DNA from: UBA12567 sp964524945
GTDB taxonomy: Bacteria > Planctomycetota > Phycisphaerae > Phycisphaerales > SM1A02
DNA length: 64,000 bases
Reading direction: 5' to 3'
Assembly (NCBI GenBank): GCA_964524945.1
Contig: CAZGFN010000005.1
Location: forward strand, 4,973 to 68,972
The position numbers were made by a program, and so were the translations under genes. Position 1 is the first letter of the stretch; every line of letters begins with the position of its first letter. Of the stretch, positions 32,649 through 41,026 are shown piece by piece. Below the pieces are notes generated by a model, which was not told the origin of the DNA, ran no database searches, and saw only the letters and a program-made list of their open reading frames with translations.

Positions 32649-35608
32649 GCCTGCTCCGACTTGCGTCCTCGAATCGACGCGAGGATGGATGTTGTGCGAA
32701 GCAGTTGGGCGATCTCGTGGGCGTGTTCGATGTCAGTGTGGTCGACGGCTTGAGCGAGTTGTTCTCGCTGCGATTCACGATGCAGAAACTCGATGGCCAG
32801 CGAGAAGATCGACTCGGCTTGCACCGCTTCGACCGCTTCAATGCCCTCGCGATAGACGATACGCGCTGCGAGCGACTTGGCGATGAGCCATCGTCGGTAA
32901 GCCTCCGGGACTCGCTGAATGAGTCGATCCTCGGCACGCTCTAGCAGGATCTTTGGCATGTGGTCGCGGGTGACCGAATTGAGCAGGGGTTGGTGTCGGT
33001 TGTCGATTTGCTCAAGCGATTCTTCGATCGCATCGGCGACGCGAATGACCGTTCGGCTCAGGCGAATGCTTGCGTCGGGAAGGTGCAGGCGTGGCTGTCG
33101 ACGCAGCATGCGGGCGAGCAATTCAGCTTCTTTGCGAGCCAGTGTTCGCAGTGTGTCGAGTACCTCGTCGACAAAGACTTCCTTGATGTCGATGAATTCT
33201 TCGGGGGAAAGCAACATGCTCGCGAGGATCTCGTAGCTCGAACAGATGACGCCACACTTGTTGGCCGAGGAATCTTTGAATATCACCACGCCTGCGTCGG
33301 CCAGGTGCGACCGTGCTTCCGGGGTGAGGAAAAGGTTGGCGCCTTCGACGATCAGTCGGCTCGACGGCGTGGTGTCTTCGTCGAGGTATTCCTGCCAATT
33401 GGCGCCGTGGATGGTCGCTGGGCGTCCGCCGCATGGCACGAAGGCGTCGGCTTTGACCCGGTTGTGCAGTGTGTTTCGCAGACGGACGCCATCAGCTTCT
33501 TCCAAGCTCGACACGCGGCCGTGGGGCCCAAGGTGTTCTGGTTGGAATGATGCGATGGGAAGCGATTGGCTCACGAGGCAAAGTAGTTCGTCGTGCGAGA
33601 GTCCGTCGGGGTCCTCGGCCGAACCACTGCCGTCGGCGATGCCCACGATGCGAGCGTTGTCGCCAAACTCGCGGTGCATGATGGCAATGGCGTTTCCGCC
33701 GACGTCGCCGTCGGGGCCGCCGGTCATCTTGACGGTGAACTGCTGGCTTCTCGGGTCGATGCCAATGGCCTGTAGTCCCACCTCTAGGAAGACCACGACA
33801 CCTTCGCTGGTGACGCCGTAGTCCTTGTGGTTGATGCCCGCCCCGGGTTTGCTGCTCATCAGTGCGGTAGGGACGCTGTAGCCACGCTGCTCCGCACGGG
33901 CGACGATCCACTCGATGTGTTGGGGTGAGATGTTCTCATCGGGTCCGAAGTACAGCAACTCTTCGGCGCCGAATCGGTCGATGACCCGGCTTTGGGTGGC
34001 CGGGTCGTCGATGATCAGGTCGAGCAGGGAGTCGACGAAGGCCTTGACGCTGCGTCCACATTTTTCGTGCGGATGCACCAGAATGGCTGCTTTGGAGCCG
34101 CCCTCTGGAATGTCCTTGTTCTTGAGTTGCTGGGCGCTGGCCAGTCCGTAGGCCTCGTCGTAGAGGCGTTCGGTCTCGCGGGTGAATTGTGGGCTGCTGC
34201 GTGGTAGTACCGCGCGAATACCTCCGCGGGCGATGTCTCGGAAGCGAATGTGGAACCCATTGAATCCTCGGCCGTGCACGAAGAAGATGCCGAAGGGAAG
34301 ATCGGGTCGGTGGTCATTCTGAAGGAAGGCGGGGTCAAGCCGCATTGACAGGGCGTAGCGGTTTGGGAGGTAGACATTGGTTCGCAGGACAGAGGTCACA
34401 GCGTCGATCATGGCCCCCAAGACGGATCGAGCGTCTTCGAGGTCGACTTCGGTTTCGATGCGGCATCGCAGCGCGGCGGAGCGGTCGTCGAAAATCGCGT
34501 CGTCCAGTGGATGATCCGGGTGGAATCGATCGAGAAAGAGGTCGACGATGTCCTTGGCAATCGGGAGGTTTTCTAGGGCAAGCAGTCGGATGCGTTCTGA
34601 GGTGAAGGCGTACCGATTGCGGTGGGCCAATACTTGATGCACAAGGTCGCCAAAGCCAACGATGAGTTCGGCGTGGGTCAGGTCGAGTTCGTCACGACGC
34701 TGGGACAGTTTGATGGATCGTGAGTCAGCCCACTTGATGCGGCGGAGATCGTGCTGGACTCGTTGCCACATGTTCGATTTAGGATCAATCACGCCCCCAT
34801 CGGGCGCTGTGACAACAAAGCCGACGAAACTTACCCAGCCATTGTCGCCATCGTCGATGGTGTCGAGGTAGGCGCGGTGGATGTTGATGCCTGCGTTGCT
34901 CAACCGTTCGGCGATGCGTTCTAATACCGATCGGCGGGTGCTGTTGGCAACGGCCACCGAGATACGACTCTGCATCGAGTCGGATTCGGGCTCGAGCATG
35001 ACCGAAACACCCTCGGTGCCGGTTACCTGTTTGAAGAGGCGCCAGTGTTGGAGCATTCGCAGGGGTGTGAGGGTGAGGACTTCATCGACACCGCACCGGA
35101 TGAAGAAGTCTCGGATGTCGTCAGTAGACCATTCAGGTGCCTCTTGGCCGGCATAGGCAACGGTCTGAGTCAACTTCTCGGATTGAGCGGGGTCGTCCAA
35201 GTCGCACGGTTCAGGGTCGCCGAACTCAAATGTGTCGATGACCAGCGAACCATCCTTGGCCGTATGAATGGTTGCGGCGCGGAGTGGCTGATCGATGGGC
35301 AGTTCGCCTACGAGTTCAGCCAGTACGCCGGGGTAGTCCAGCGGGCGCATGCTCGTCCACTGCGTGCCATCTTCGCTGCGGAGCGTCATCTCGACGGGGC
35401 GACCGCTGGCCCGCGCGGCAATGATGGCCCGAAGATGTGTCAGCCGCGACTCTTCATCAGTGTCTTGAAAGTAGACCTGCGGCATTTGCTCAAAGAACCA
35501 GGGAACGACTTCCTCGCTGGTTCGACGCAGGCTTTCAACCACTTGATCAACAACCTCTTGGACGTCTGCCGGGTTCGATGTGCGGGGTGTTGGGGTGTCC
35601 GTCGACAT
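32645..35608 (-). CDS. Large NAD-dependent glutamate dehydrogenase (about 110 kDa)
   Basis: Oxidises glutamate to 2-oxoglutarate and ammonia with NAD. At 987 aa it is between the 50-kDa hexameric and the 180-kDa (GDH180) types, a size seen in Planctomycetes and some others. The N-terminal ~360 residues include ACT-like regulatory parts (ISVAVANSTRRSVLERIAERL, INIHRAYLDTIDDG). The catalytic core follows: FFVHGRGFNGFHIRFRDIARGGIRAV, LKNKDIPEGGSKAAILV, GPDENISPQHIEWI, KPGAGINHKDYGVTSEGVVVFLE, and the NAD-binding QFTVKMTGGPDGDVGGN. A helical C-terminal region completes it. The stop overlaps the next gene. It likely feeds nitrogen and 2-oxoglutarate pools. Confidence 0.9.
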   Translation of the reverse strand: MSTDTPTPRTSNPADVQEVVDQVVESLRRTSEEVVPWFFEQMPQVYFQDTDEESRLTHLRAIIAARASGRPVEMTLRSEDGTQWTSMRPLDYPGVLAELVGELPIDQPLRAATIHTAKDGSLVIDTFEFGDPEPCDLDDPAQSEKLTQTVAYAGQEAPEWSTDDIRDFFIRCGVDEVLTLTPLRMLQHWRLFKQVTGTEGVSVMLEPESDSMQSRISVAVANSTRRSVLERIAERLSNAGINIHRAYLDTIDDGDNGWVSFVGFVVTAPDGGVIDPKSNMWQRVQHDLRRIKWADSRSIKLSQRRDELDLTHAELIVGFGDLVHQVLAHRNRYAFTSERIRLLALENLPIAKDIVDLFLDRFHPDHPLDDAIFDDRSAALRCRIETEVDLEDARSVLGAMIDAVTSVLRTNVYLPNRYALSMRLDPAFLQNDHRPDLPFGIFFVHGRGFNGFHIRFRDIARGGIRAVLPRSSPQFTRETERLYDEAYGLASAQQLKNKDIPEGGSKAAILVHPHEKCGRSVKAFVDSLLDLIIDDPATQSRVIDRFGAEELLYFGPDENISPQHIEWIVARAEQRGYSVPTALMSSKPGAGINHKDYGVTSEGVVVFLEVGLQAIGIDPRSQQFTVKMTGGPDGDVGGNAIAIMHREFGDNARIVGIADGSGSAEDPDGLSHDELLCLVSQSLPIASFQPEHLGPHGRVSSLEEADGVRLRNTLHNRVKADAFVPCGGRPATIHGANWQEYLDEDTTPSSRLIVEGANLFLTPEARSHLADAGVVIFKDSSANKCGVICSSYEILASMLLSPEEFIDIKEVFVDEVLDTLRTLARKEAELLARMLRRQPRLHLPDASIRLSRTVIRVADAIEESLEQIDNRHQPLLNSVTRDHMPKILLERAEDRLIQRVPEAYRRWLIAKSLAARIVYREGIEAVEAVQAESIFSLAIEFLHRESQREQLAQAVDHTDIEHAHEIAQLLRTTSILASIRGRKSEQA

Positions 35609-35644
35609 CCGCGCAGGCTACCTGACATGGGGCCCTGAGAAAAG

Positions 35645-35715
35645 CGCCTGCTTCGTGGGATCAGTCGATCAGGAGGGGCGCGGCTTCGCAGCGGGATCAG
35701 GCGATCAGAGGGGGG
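35645..35715. repeat. Imperfect tandem duplication upstream of ribF
   Basis: Two adjoining units, 35645-35678 and 35679-35715, share the order CGC-x2-GCTTCG ... GGGATCAG-x-CGATCAG ... GGGG. Each contains the same pair of GATCAG boxes. The block fills most of the space between the divergent GDH and ribF genes, so it may affect either promoter. Confidence 0.55.
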
Positions 35716-35737
35716 AGGGATGCACTAGGGTGCAGGT

Positions 35738-36661
35738 GTGAGCAGCACCGTTTTGACAATCGGCAACTTTGATGGCGTGCATTTGGGGCACGCGGCGCTG
35801 CTTGCGGTGGCTCGGCGGCTGGCCACCAATGATGGGCGGGTGGTGGCCCTGACGTTCGACCCATTCCCATCAGAGGTTCTCGGTATTGGTGGCAACGAGC
35901 CCCTGACGACTTTGGATCGTCGATGCGAACTGCTCGAGTTGGCTGGCGCCGACGATGTGCATATTGAGCAGATCGATGGTGCTTGGTTGCAGCAGGATCC
36001 TGAGATCTTTATCGACCAACTCGTTGCGGCGTGGTCACCTGCCGCCTTGGTCGAGGGACCAGACTTTCGATTTGGCCGCGATCGCGCTGGCGATGTTGCC
36101 TTGCTGCGGTCTCTGGGAAGCACCAGAGGCTTTGTCGTCGAAACGGTCGACGCGGTCGAAGCGCCGCTCTCCAACCTGCATCGCGCTCCGGTGCGTTCAT
36201 CCTTGATTCGTTGGCTGCTCAAGCGTGGGCGTGTGCGAGATGCCGCTGCGCTGCTGGGCCGTCCTTGGCGGATCGAGGGAACGGTGGTGTCCGGGGATCG
36301 CCGCGGCCGTACGCTTGCGTGTCCAACAGCCAATCTCGACCATGGCCAACTCTTACTTCCGATGGACGGCGTCTATGCTGGTGTGGCCCGGTGCCCAGAG
36401 GGCGTGTTTCCAGCAGCGGTCAGTGTCAGTGACAAGCCGACCTTTCAGCGGACGCCGCGGCTGCTTGAGGCGCATCTCATTGGATGGGATGGAACCTTGG
36501 ACCAGTACGGCTGGTACCTCGAGGTGGACCTGCTGCACTGGGTACGCGATCAAGTCCGATTCGACTCGCCTCAGTTGCTCCAAGACCAACTTCGTCGCGA
36601 CTTTGGGACGGTGTCTCGGCTTGTCGGTGAGACGCCAGCAAGTACCCTACGCCGATCATGA
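35738..36661 (+). CDS. ribF: Bifunctional riboflavin kinase / FAD synthetase
   Basis: Makes FMN from riboflavin, then FAD from FMN. It has 307 aa. The N-terminal FAD synthetase domain has GNFDGVHLGHAALL (HxGH nucleotidyl-transfer motif) and LVEGPDFRFGRDRAGD. The C-terminal riboflavin kinase domain has GRTLACPTANLDHGQLLLPMDGVYAG (the PTAN loop) and LLEAHLIGWDGTLDQYGWYLEVDLL. It starts at GTG (35738). It opens the long operon to 50227, and its TGA overlaps the nrnA ATG as ATGA. Confidence 0.94.
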   Translation: MSSTVLTIGNFDGVHLGHAALLAVARRLATNDGRVVALTFDPFPSEVLGIGGNEPLTTLDRRCELLELAGADDVHIEQIDGAWLQQDPEIFIDQLVAAWSPAALVEGPDFRFGRDRAGDVALLRSLGSTRGFVVETVDAVEAPLSNLHRAPVRSSLIRWLLKRGRVRDAAALLGRPWRIEGTVVSGDRRGRTLACPTANLDHGQLLLPMDGVYAGVARCPEGVFPAAVSVSDKPTFQRTPRLLEAHLIGWDGTLDQYGWYLEVDLLHWVRDQVRFDSPQLLQDQLRRDFGTVSRLVGETPASTLRRS

Positions 36662-37668
36662 CGTACCAGAGCACAGCAAACCTGCAGCAACTCGCTGACA
36701 GAATCAACGGGGCCCGCCACATCATCTGCACTACGCACGCCAAACCCGATGGCGATGCCACTGGGTCGGTCATGGCGCTTGTTCGCGCCTTACAGGAAAC
36801 GCACGAGATCCATGCGTGGCTTGCAGGGTCCGTGCCTCCGCCAATGCAGGTGATTCTGGGCGACACGCCGTGGACGCACATTCGCGAAGCATCGGACATT
36901 CCCGTAGGCGAACCCGATTTGATCGTCGTATTGGATACCGGGGCCCGTTCGCAACTTCATCCTATCGTTGACTGGCTTGATGCTAGGCCCGATCGCGTCA
37001 TCGGCCTGGACCATCACGCCAGCGGTGATGACATCGCGCCAGATCGATACATCGACGCGACGGCCGCTTCGTGCACCATGTTGGTGCTTTCATTGATCGA
37101 TCATTTGAAACGACCCATCACCCGCCAAGTCGCTGAGCCGCTCTTTGCTGGGCTGGCTACTGACACGGGCTGGTTCCGACAGGCCAATGCAGATGCCGCT
37201 GCGTTCAATGTCGCGTCACGATTGCTGTCGTGCGGTGTTGACAAAGACGGCTTGTTCCGGGCGATCGAAGAGACCGCGCGTCCACAGCGACTGGCCTTGC
37301 AGGCTCGGGCCTTTGAGTCCATCGACTGGCGTTTGAATGCTCGTGTGGCGGTCATGCGTTTGTCATTGGCCGATTTTGCAGACACCGGCGGCCGTCGCAG
37401 CGAGGTGACGGGCATGGTCAACGGACCGCTGGTCGTAGCCGATGCGGAAATGTCAGCCTTACTGCTGGAAGAACACCAAGGCGTTATCAAGATCAGCATG
37501 CGGTCCAAGCCGCCCGCTCAACCAGGCGGGGCTTTCTTCGATGTGCGGGCGGTGGCCAATGCACTTGGCGGTGGGGGTCATGTGCACGCTGCAGGCGCTG
37601 AAGTACAGGGCGATCTGGACACTGCCTCGGACATGCTTGATGGGGCCATCCTGCAGCAGGGTCTTTGA
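36658..37668 (+). CDS. DHH-family phosphoesterase (NrnA-type nanoRNase / pAp phosphatase)
   Basis: Degrades very short RNAs and/or 3'-phosphoadenosine 5'-phosphate. It has 336 aa: the DHH domain with CTTHAKPDGDATGSVMAL (D-x-D metal ligand), VVLDTG, LDHHASGDD (the DHH signature) and GLATDTGWFRQANAD; then a DHHA1 domain ending ANALGGGGHVHAAGAEV (GGGH-x2-A-x-G). This layout is that of NrnA. Translationally coupled to ribF. The two are not a known functional pair; the coupling is probably operon packing. Confidence 0.92.
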   Translation: MTYQSTANLQQLADRINGARHIICTTHAKPDGDATGSVMALVRALQETHEIHAWLAGSVPPPMQVILGDTPWTHIREASDIPVGEPDLIVVLDTGARSQLHPIVDWLDARPDRVIGLDHHASGDDIAPDRYIDATAASCTMLVLSLIDHLKRPITRQVAEPLFAGLATDTGWFRQANADAAAFNVASRLLSCGVDKDGLFRAIEETARPQRLALQARAFESIDWRLNARVAVMRLSLADFADTGGRRSEVTGMVNGPLVVADAEMSALLLEEHQGVIKISMRSKPPAQPGGAFFDVRAVANALGGGGHVHAAGAEVQGDLDTASDMLDGAILQQGL

Positions 37669-37678
37669 TGTGGGGGGC

Positions 37679-38245
37679 ATGACCGCTCGTCGAAAGTTGG
37701 TGTGTGTTGCCATTGCTGCGGGGTTCGCTGCGGCGGTGCTGCTGCTTGTGGGCGCCGTCATGGTCGTGCAGTCCTTTTCGCTCACGCCCAGGGTGGTCGA
37801 TGGAAGCACATCTCTGGACGTCAGGTCTACGGGCACATGGTTGGTGGCCAGTGAGCAACACGCACGCATTGATGGCGTGGACTACACCGGGTCGGACGTC
37901 GAGCCTGCGGACATCACGCTGGTAAGCCCCGCTGGCGTCTCATGCGATATCGAGCCACTCGAGCAAGACATTGCCTATCGCACGCCTGATCGAGAAGGCA
38001 TGGTCATTGGCAAAGTGCTGATCGATCGCCCGGGTGTTTGGCGGCTCAATGTGGCCAATCACGGCTCGCCGGTGCTGCTGGCGATGGGCCCCGATCCAAT
38101 TGCCGCGATGACGTGGTGGGTGTTTGGCGCTGGCTCAGGGGCCATCGTGCTGCTTGGGATCGCCTTGGGCTGCGGTTGGGTGGCGCTTCGGTGGCCTTCC
38201 CCCGTACACTCAGGGCGTGGATCGCCCATTGACCAAACTCGCTGA
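37679..38245 (+). CDS. Two-span membrane protein, unknown
   Basis: 188 aa from ATG 37679, 10 bases after the nrnA stop. The N-terminal helix is LVCVAIAAGFAAAVLLLVGAVMVV. A beta-rich extracytoplasmic part covers residues 40-145 (DITLVSPAGVSCDIEPLEQD, GVWRLNVANHGSPVLLAMG). A second helix, WWVFGAGSGAIVLLGIALGCGWVAL, is followed by a short Arg-containing tail. The central part reads like a PPC/pre-peptidase-like beta sandwich, but that is weak. It overlaps the next gene by 29 bases. No family recognised. Confidence 0.65.
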   Translation: MTARRKLVCVAIAAGFAAAVLLLVGAVMVVQSFSLTPRVVDGSTSLDVRSTGTWLVASEQHARIDGVDYTGSDVEPADITLVSPAGVSCDIEPLEQDIAYRTPDREGMVIGKVLIDRPGVWRLNVANHGSPVLLAMGPDPIAAMTWWVFGAGSGAIVLLGIALGCGWVALRWPSPVHSGRGSPIDQTR

Positions 38246-39983
38246 TCGAACGGCCCGCCGCCTGCAATGGCGTCGGACCTTGGACGATCTTCCAATTGCG
38301 GTGATGACGATCGGGGCCATCATGTTGGTGCTGGCGGTGTATGACCGCTGGCCAGGTGGGCCTCGGGTGAATTGGTGGTGGGTCGGCGGTGTGCTTGTTG
38401 GGGGTGTTGGGGTGTGGTTGCTCGTGTCGGCCGTGGCGCATCGGTTCACGCGCATGGCAGGCGCTCTCGTGCTCGATGAACGCCTTGATACCCGCGATGT
38501 GTTCTCAACGGCGTTGGCCGTCGAGCCCGATCCGAGCGAACCCATGACCATCGCGATGCACGAACACGCGGCGAACTTCGCCAAGGAGATTGGTGCGCAA
38601 CGTGGTCCACAACACGCAGTTCCAATGACATGCCCCCGAGGATGGTGGTGGGGACTGTTTCTATTGATTCCGGCGGTGGCGGTGCTCTTGTTCGATCCAC
38701 TTCCAAGCCGTGCTGGGACTCAGGAAGATCCGCAGGATTTAGTGGTGGCGCGGGCCAACGCAGTGGAAGCGGTGTCGATGATGCAGCAGCAACTCGATGC
38801 CTCGCCAGAACTCTCCGAAGCGATCGGAATGGATACGACGCTGCAGGCGCATCAGGCACTCGATGATCCTGCGGCCGTGCGTCGCGAAACGCTTCGTGAT
38901 CTCACCGAGTTGTCAAAGCGACTGGAGAGATTCCAAAACGGAACCCAATCACGTAGTGTTGACGAAGTACGCCAGCGTCTTGAGCAAGTGGCGCCAGGAG
39001 GAAGTCAAAGCAAGACATCGGACATTCGCCGTGCCATGGCGCAAGGTGACTTGGAAGCCATGGCTGAGGCGATCGATCAGGCACGCGACGACACGGACCA
39101 GACGGCTGCTGGCGATCTCGAGGCGCTGGCCGGCCAGATTCGTACCGCGGCTGCTGATACGCAGTCTCTGGCCGACGCACTCAAGGGTGCGGGGATGGAT
39201 CCGTCACTGGCCGATCAACCCGAAGCCTTGGACGAGGCCATTGCGGAGTCTGATCACTTGTCGATGCAGCAACAGCAGGATTTGGAGTCATTGGCACAAG
39301 AGCAGCAGCAGGCCAGTGAGTCACTTGAAGACCTTGCCGAAGAACTTGACACCGTCGCCGGGCAGTGCCGCAATTCAGGTCCAGCCAAAGACAATCAAGC
39401 CAAGCCCTCGGCCAAGCAGTCTTCGCAGTCTTCGCAGTCCCAGCAGTCCCAGCAGTCAACGCCCTCGTCGTCACAATGCACATCTAAATCGCTGGCCAAG
39501 AGTCAGCGGGCCCAGCGGCAGGCCAGCCAGTGCCAAGGGCAGTGTCAGTCCAGTGGCAAGAAGGCTGGCGAAGGCAGCAGCGGATCCAATCCCAGTTCCA
39601 AGACTGGTGGCAAGGGGCGGGGGCAGGGGGCACTGGCTGGGGACGACAGCGGTGCGGTGAACTTCAACCGGACTCGGGTCCGCAGTGATGTCAATACGGC
39701 GTCCCCGGTGATTATGTCATCGCATGTCAAAGCTGACACAGTGCGTGGCTCAGCCCAAGCAACTCCGGGAAGCCCGATGGAGTACGCCCAGCGCAGGTTG
39801 GAAGATGGTGTTGACGTCAAAGCGGTGCCGCGTCGATATCGAGCGGCGGTAGCCGCGTGGTTCAGTTCGCTCAAGCCAGCAGCGGCCACCGATGACGATC
39901 AAGATGACAGTACGCCCAGCGAGTCCTCGGAAGAATCGTCGGGGGAAGATTCGCCAAGCGGTTCGGAGTCTGAGTCGCCGTGA
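38217..39983 (+). CDS. Membrane protein with Gln/Ser-rich low-complexity region, unknown
   Basis: 588 aa starting at GTG 38217, inside the end of the previous gene; the frame is open further back, but there it only shadows that gene. Three transmembrane helices occur in the first ~150 residues (AVMTIGAIMLVLAV, VNWWWVGGVLVGGVGVWLLVS, WWWGLFLLIPAVAVLLF). The following ~280 residues are acidic helix (repeated DLEALAEx, QQQ runs), then a Gln/Ser/Lys low-complexity block near residues 390-480, and a Ser/Glu/Asp tail. The topology suggests a large cytoplasmic or periplasmic coiled domain. Similar proteins sit upstream of MoxR/vWA operons in Planctomycetes as far as I recall, but no named family. 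The stop overlaps the next GTG. Confidence 0.65.
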   Translation: MDRPLTKLADRTARRLQWRRTLDDLPIAVMTIGAIMLVLAVYDRWPGGPRVNWWWVGGVLVGGVGVWLLVSAVAHRFTRMAGALVLDERLDTRDVFSTALAVEPDPSEPMTIAMHEHAANFAKEIGAQRGPQHAVPMTCPRGWWWGLFLLIPAVAVLLFDPLPSRAGTQEDPQDLVVARANAVEAVSMMQQQLDASPELSEAIGMDTTLQAHQALDDPAAVRRETLRDLTELSKRLERFQNGTQSRSVDEVRQRLEQVAPGGSQSKTSDIRRAMAQGDLEAMAEAIDQARDDTDQTAAGDLEALAGQIRTAAADTQSLADALKGAGMDPSLADQPEALDEAIAESDHLSMQQQQDLESLAQEQQQASESLEDLAEELDTVAGQCRNSGPAKDNQAKPSAKQSSQSSQSQQSQQSTPSSSQCTSKSLAKSQRAQRQASQCQGQCQSSGKKAGEGSSGSNPSSKTGGKGRGQGALAGDDSGAVNFNRTRVRSDVNTASPVIMSSHVKADTVRGSAQATPGSPMEYAQRRLEDGVDVKAVPRRYRAAVAAWFSSLKPAAATDDDQDDSTPSESSEESSGEDSPSGSESESP

Positions 39984-41026
39984 CACGCTGGCTGATCGCT
40001 GTGATGCAGTCCTGCTTGATCGGCATGCTCGCTTCCTGCAGTCCGACTCCCCGACATGTTGTGGTCTATGTCTCGACCGACGAGCACATTGCTCGTCCCA
40101 TTCTGGAGGCATTTGAAGCCAAGACTGGCATCGCCGTGTACATGGTCGGTGATACCGAAGTTCGCAAGACCACCGGATTACTTGATCGGATTCGAGCTGA
40201 GCGGGGCAGACCTGTGGCCGATGTGCTTTGGTCGTCTGAGGCCATTGGTACCGCGGCCCTAGCGAGAGAAGGATTGCTGGCGGCGCACCATTCGCCCGTG
40301 ACCGAAGCGTGGCCGACGCAGTGGCGAAGCGATGACCATACATGGCACGCGTTTTCACCTCGTCCGCGGGTACTAGTCTTTGATCCTGCTCGCGTCGAGG
40401 TCGCAACGGTTCCCCGGACATGGCAAGCACTGACCGATCCGCGGTGGTCCGGCCAGATTGTGGTCGCGGATCCTCGGTTTGGCACCACTGGCGGGCATTT
40501 CGCAGCAATGCGTTGGTGGGCAGCAGATCATCCCGAAACATGGACGAACTGGCTCGACGCCATGGCTGCTCAGCACGTGCGCATTCTTCCTGGGGGCAAT
40601 GCTGCGGTAGTCGATGCGGTGATGCGTGGCGAGGCATTGCTGGGCGCAACGGATGCGGATGATGTTCATGCAGCCAATGCAGCGGGCGGCGCGGTGTCGA
40701 TGGTGCTGCCCCGTCACGGTGCTGGTGCTGGACAAGGACCGATGCTGATGCCCAATACAGTGGCCATCGTGCAGGGCGCTCCCCATTCGATTGAAGCAGC
40801 GATGCTCGCGGACTATTTGCTCGGAGACGAAACGGCTGGCGCGCTTGCGGCCTCGACGTCGCACAATGTGCCGCTGTCCGATCGGGTTGGCAGGGACTTC
40901 CCGGAACTGACCGTGGGCGACCCGCTCGTCCTGGACATCGATCAAATCGAATCGCATTGGACACCTGCGGTGACCGAGGCGATCGATCGGTGGAAGCCCC
41001 GCGCGGACCGAGCGGATCCATCGTGA
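39980..41026 (+). CDS. Iron-type ABC transporter substrate-binding lipoprotein
   Basis: 348 aa, starting at GTG. The lipobox MLASC places the lipid on Cys20. The mature part is a bilobed binding protein of the FbpA/AfuA type: VVVYVSTDEHIARPILEAFEAKTGIAV, GRPVADVLWSSEAIGTAALAREGLL, VPRTWQALTDPRWSGQIVVADP, and PNTVAIVQGAPH. These hallmarks place it in the cluster that binds Fe(III) or related anionic ligands; the ligand is not shown by the sequence. Its TGA overlaps the permease GTG, so the pair is one transport unit. No ATPase gene is near. Confidence 0.85.
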   Translation: MTRWLIAVMQSCLIGMLASCSPTPRHVVVYVSTDEHIARPILEAFEAKTGIAVYMVGDTEVRKTTGLLDRIRAERGRPVADVLWSSEAIGTAALAREGLLAAHHSPVTEAWPTQWRSDDHTWHAFSPRPRVLVFDPARVEVATVPRTWQALTDPRWSGQIVVADPRFGTTGGHFAAMRWWAADHPETWTNWLDAMAAQHVRILPGGNAAVVDAVMRGEALLGATDADDVHAANAAGGAVSMVLPRHGAGAGQGPMLMPNTVAIVQGAPHSIEAAMLADYLLGDETAGALAASTSHNVPLSDRVGRDFPELTVGDPLVLDIDQIESHWTPAVTEAIDRWKPRADRADPS

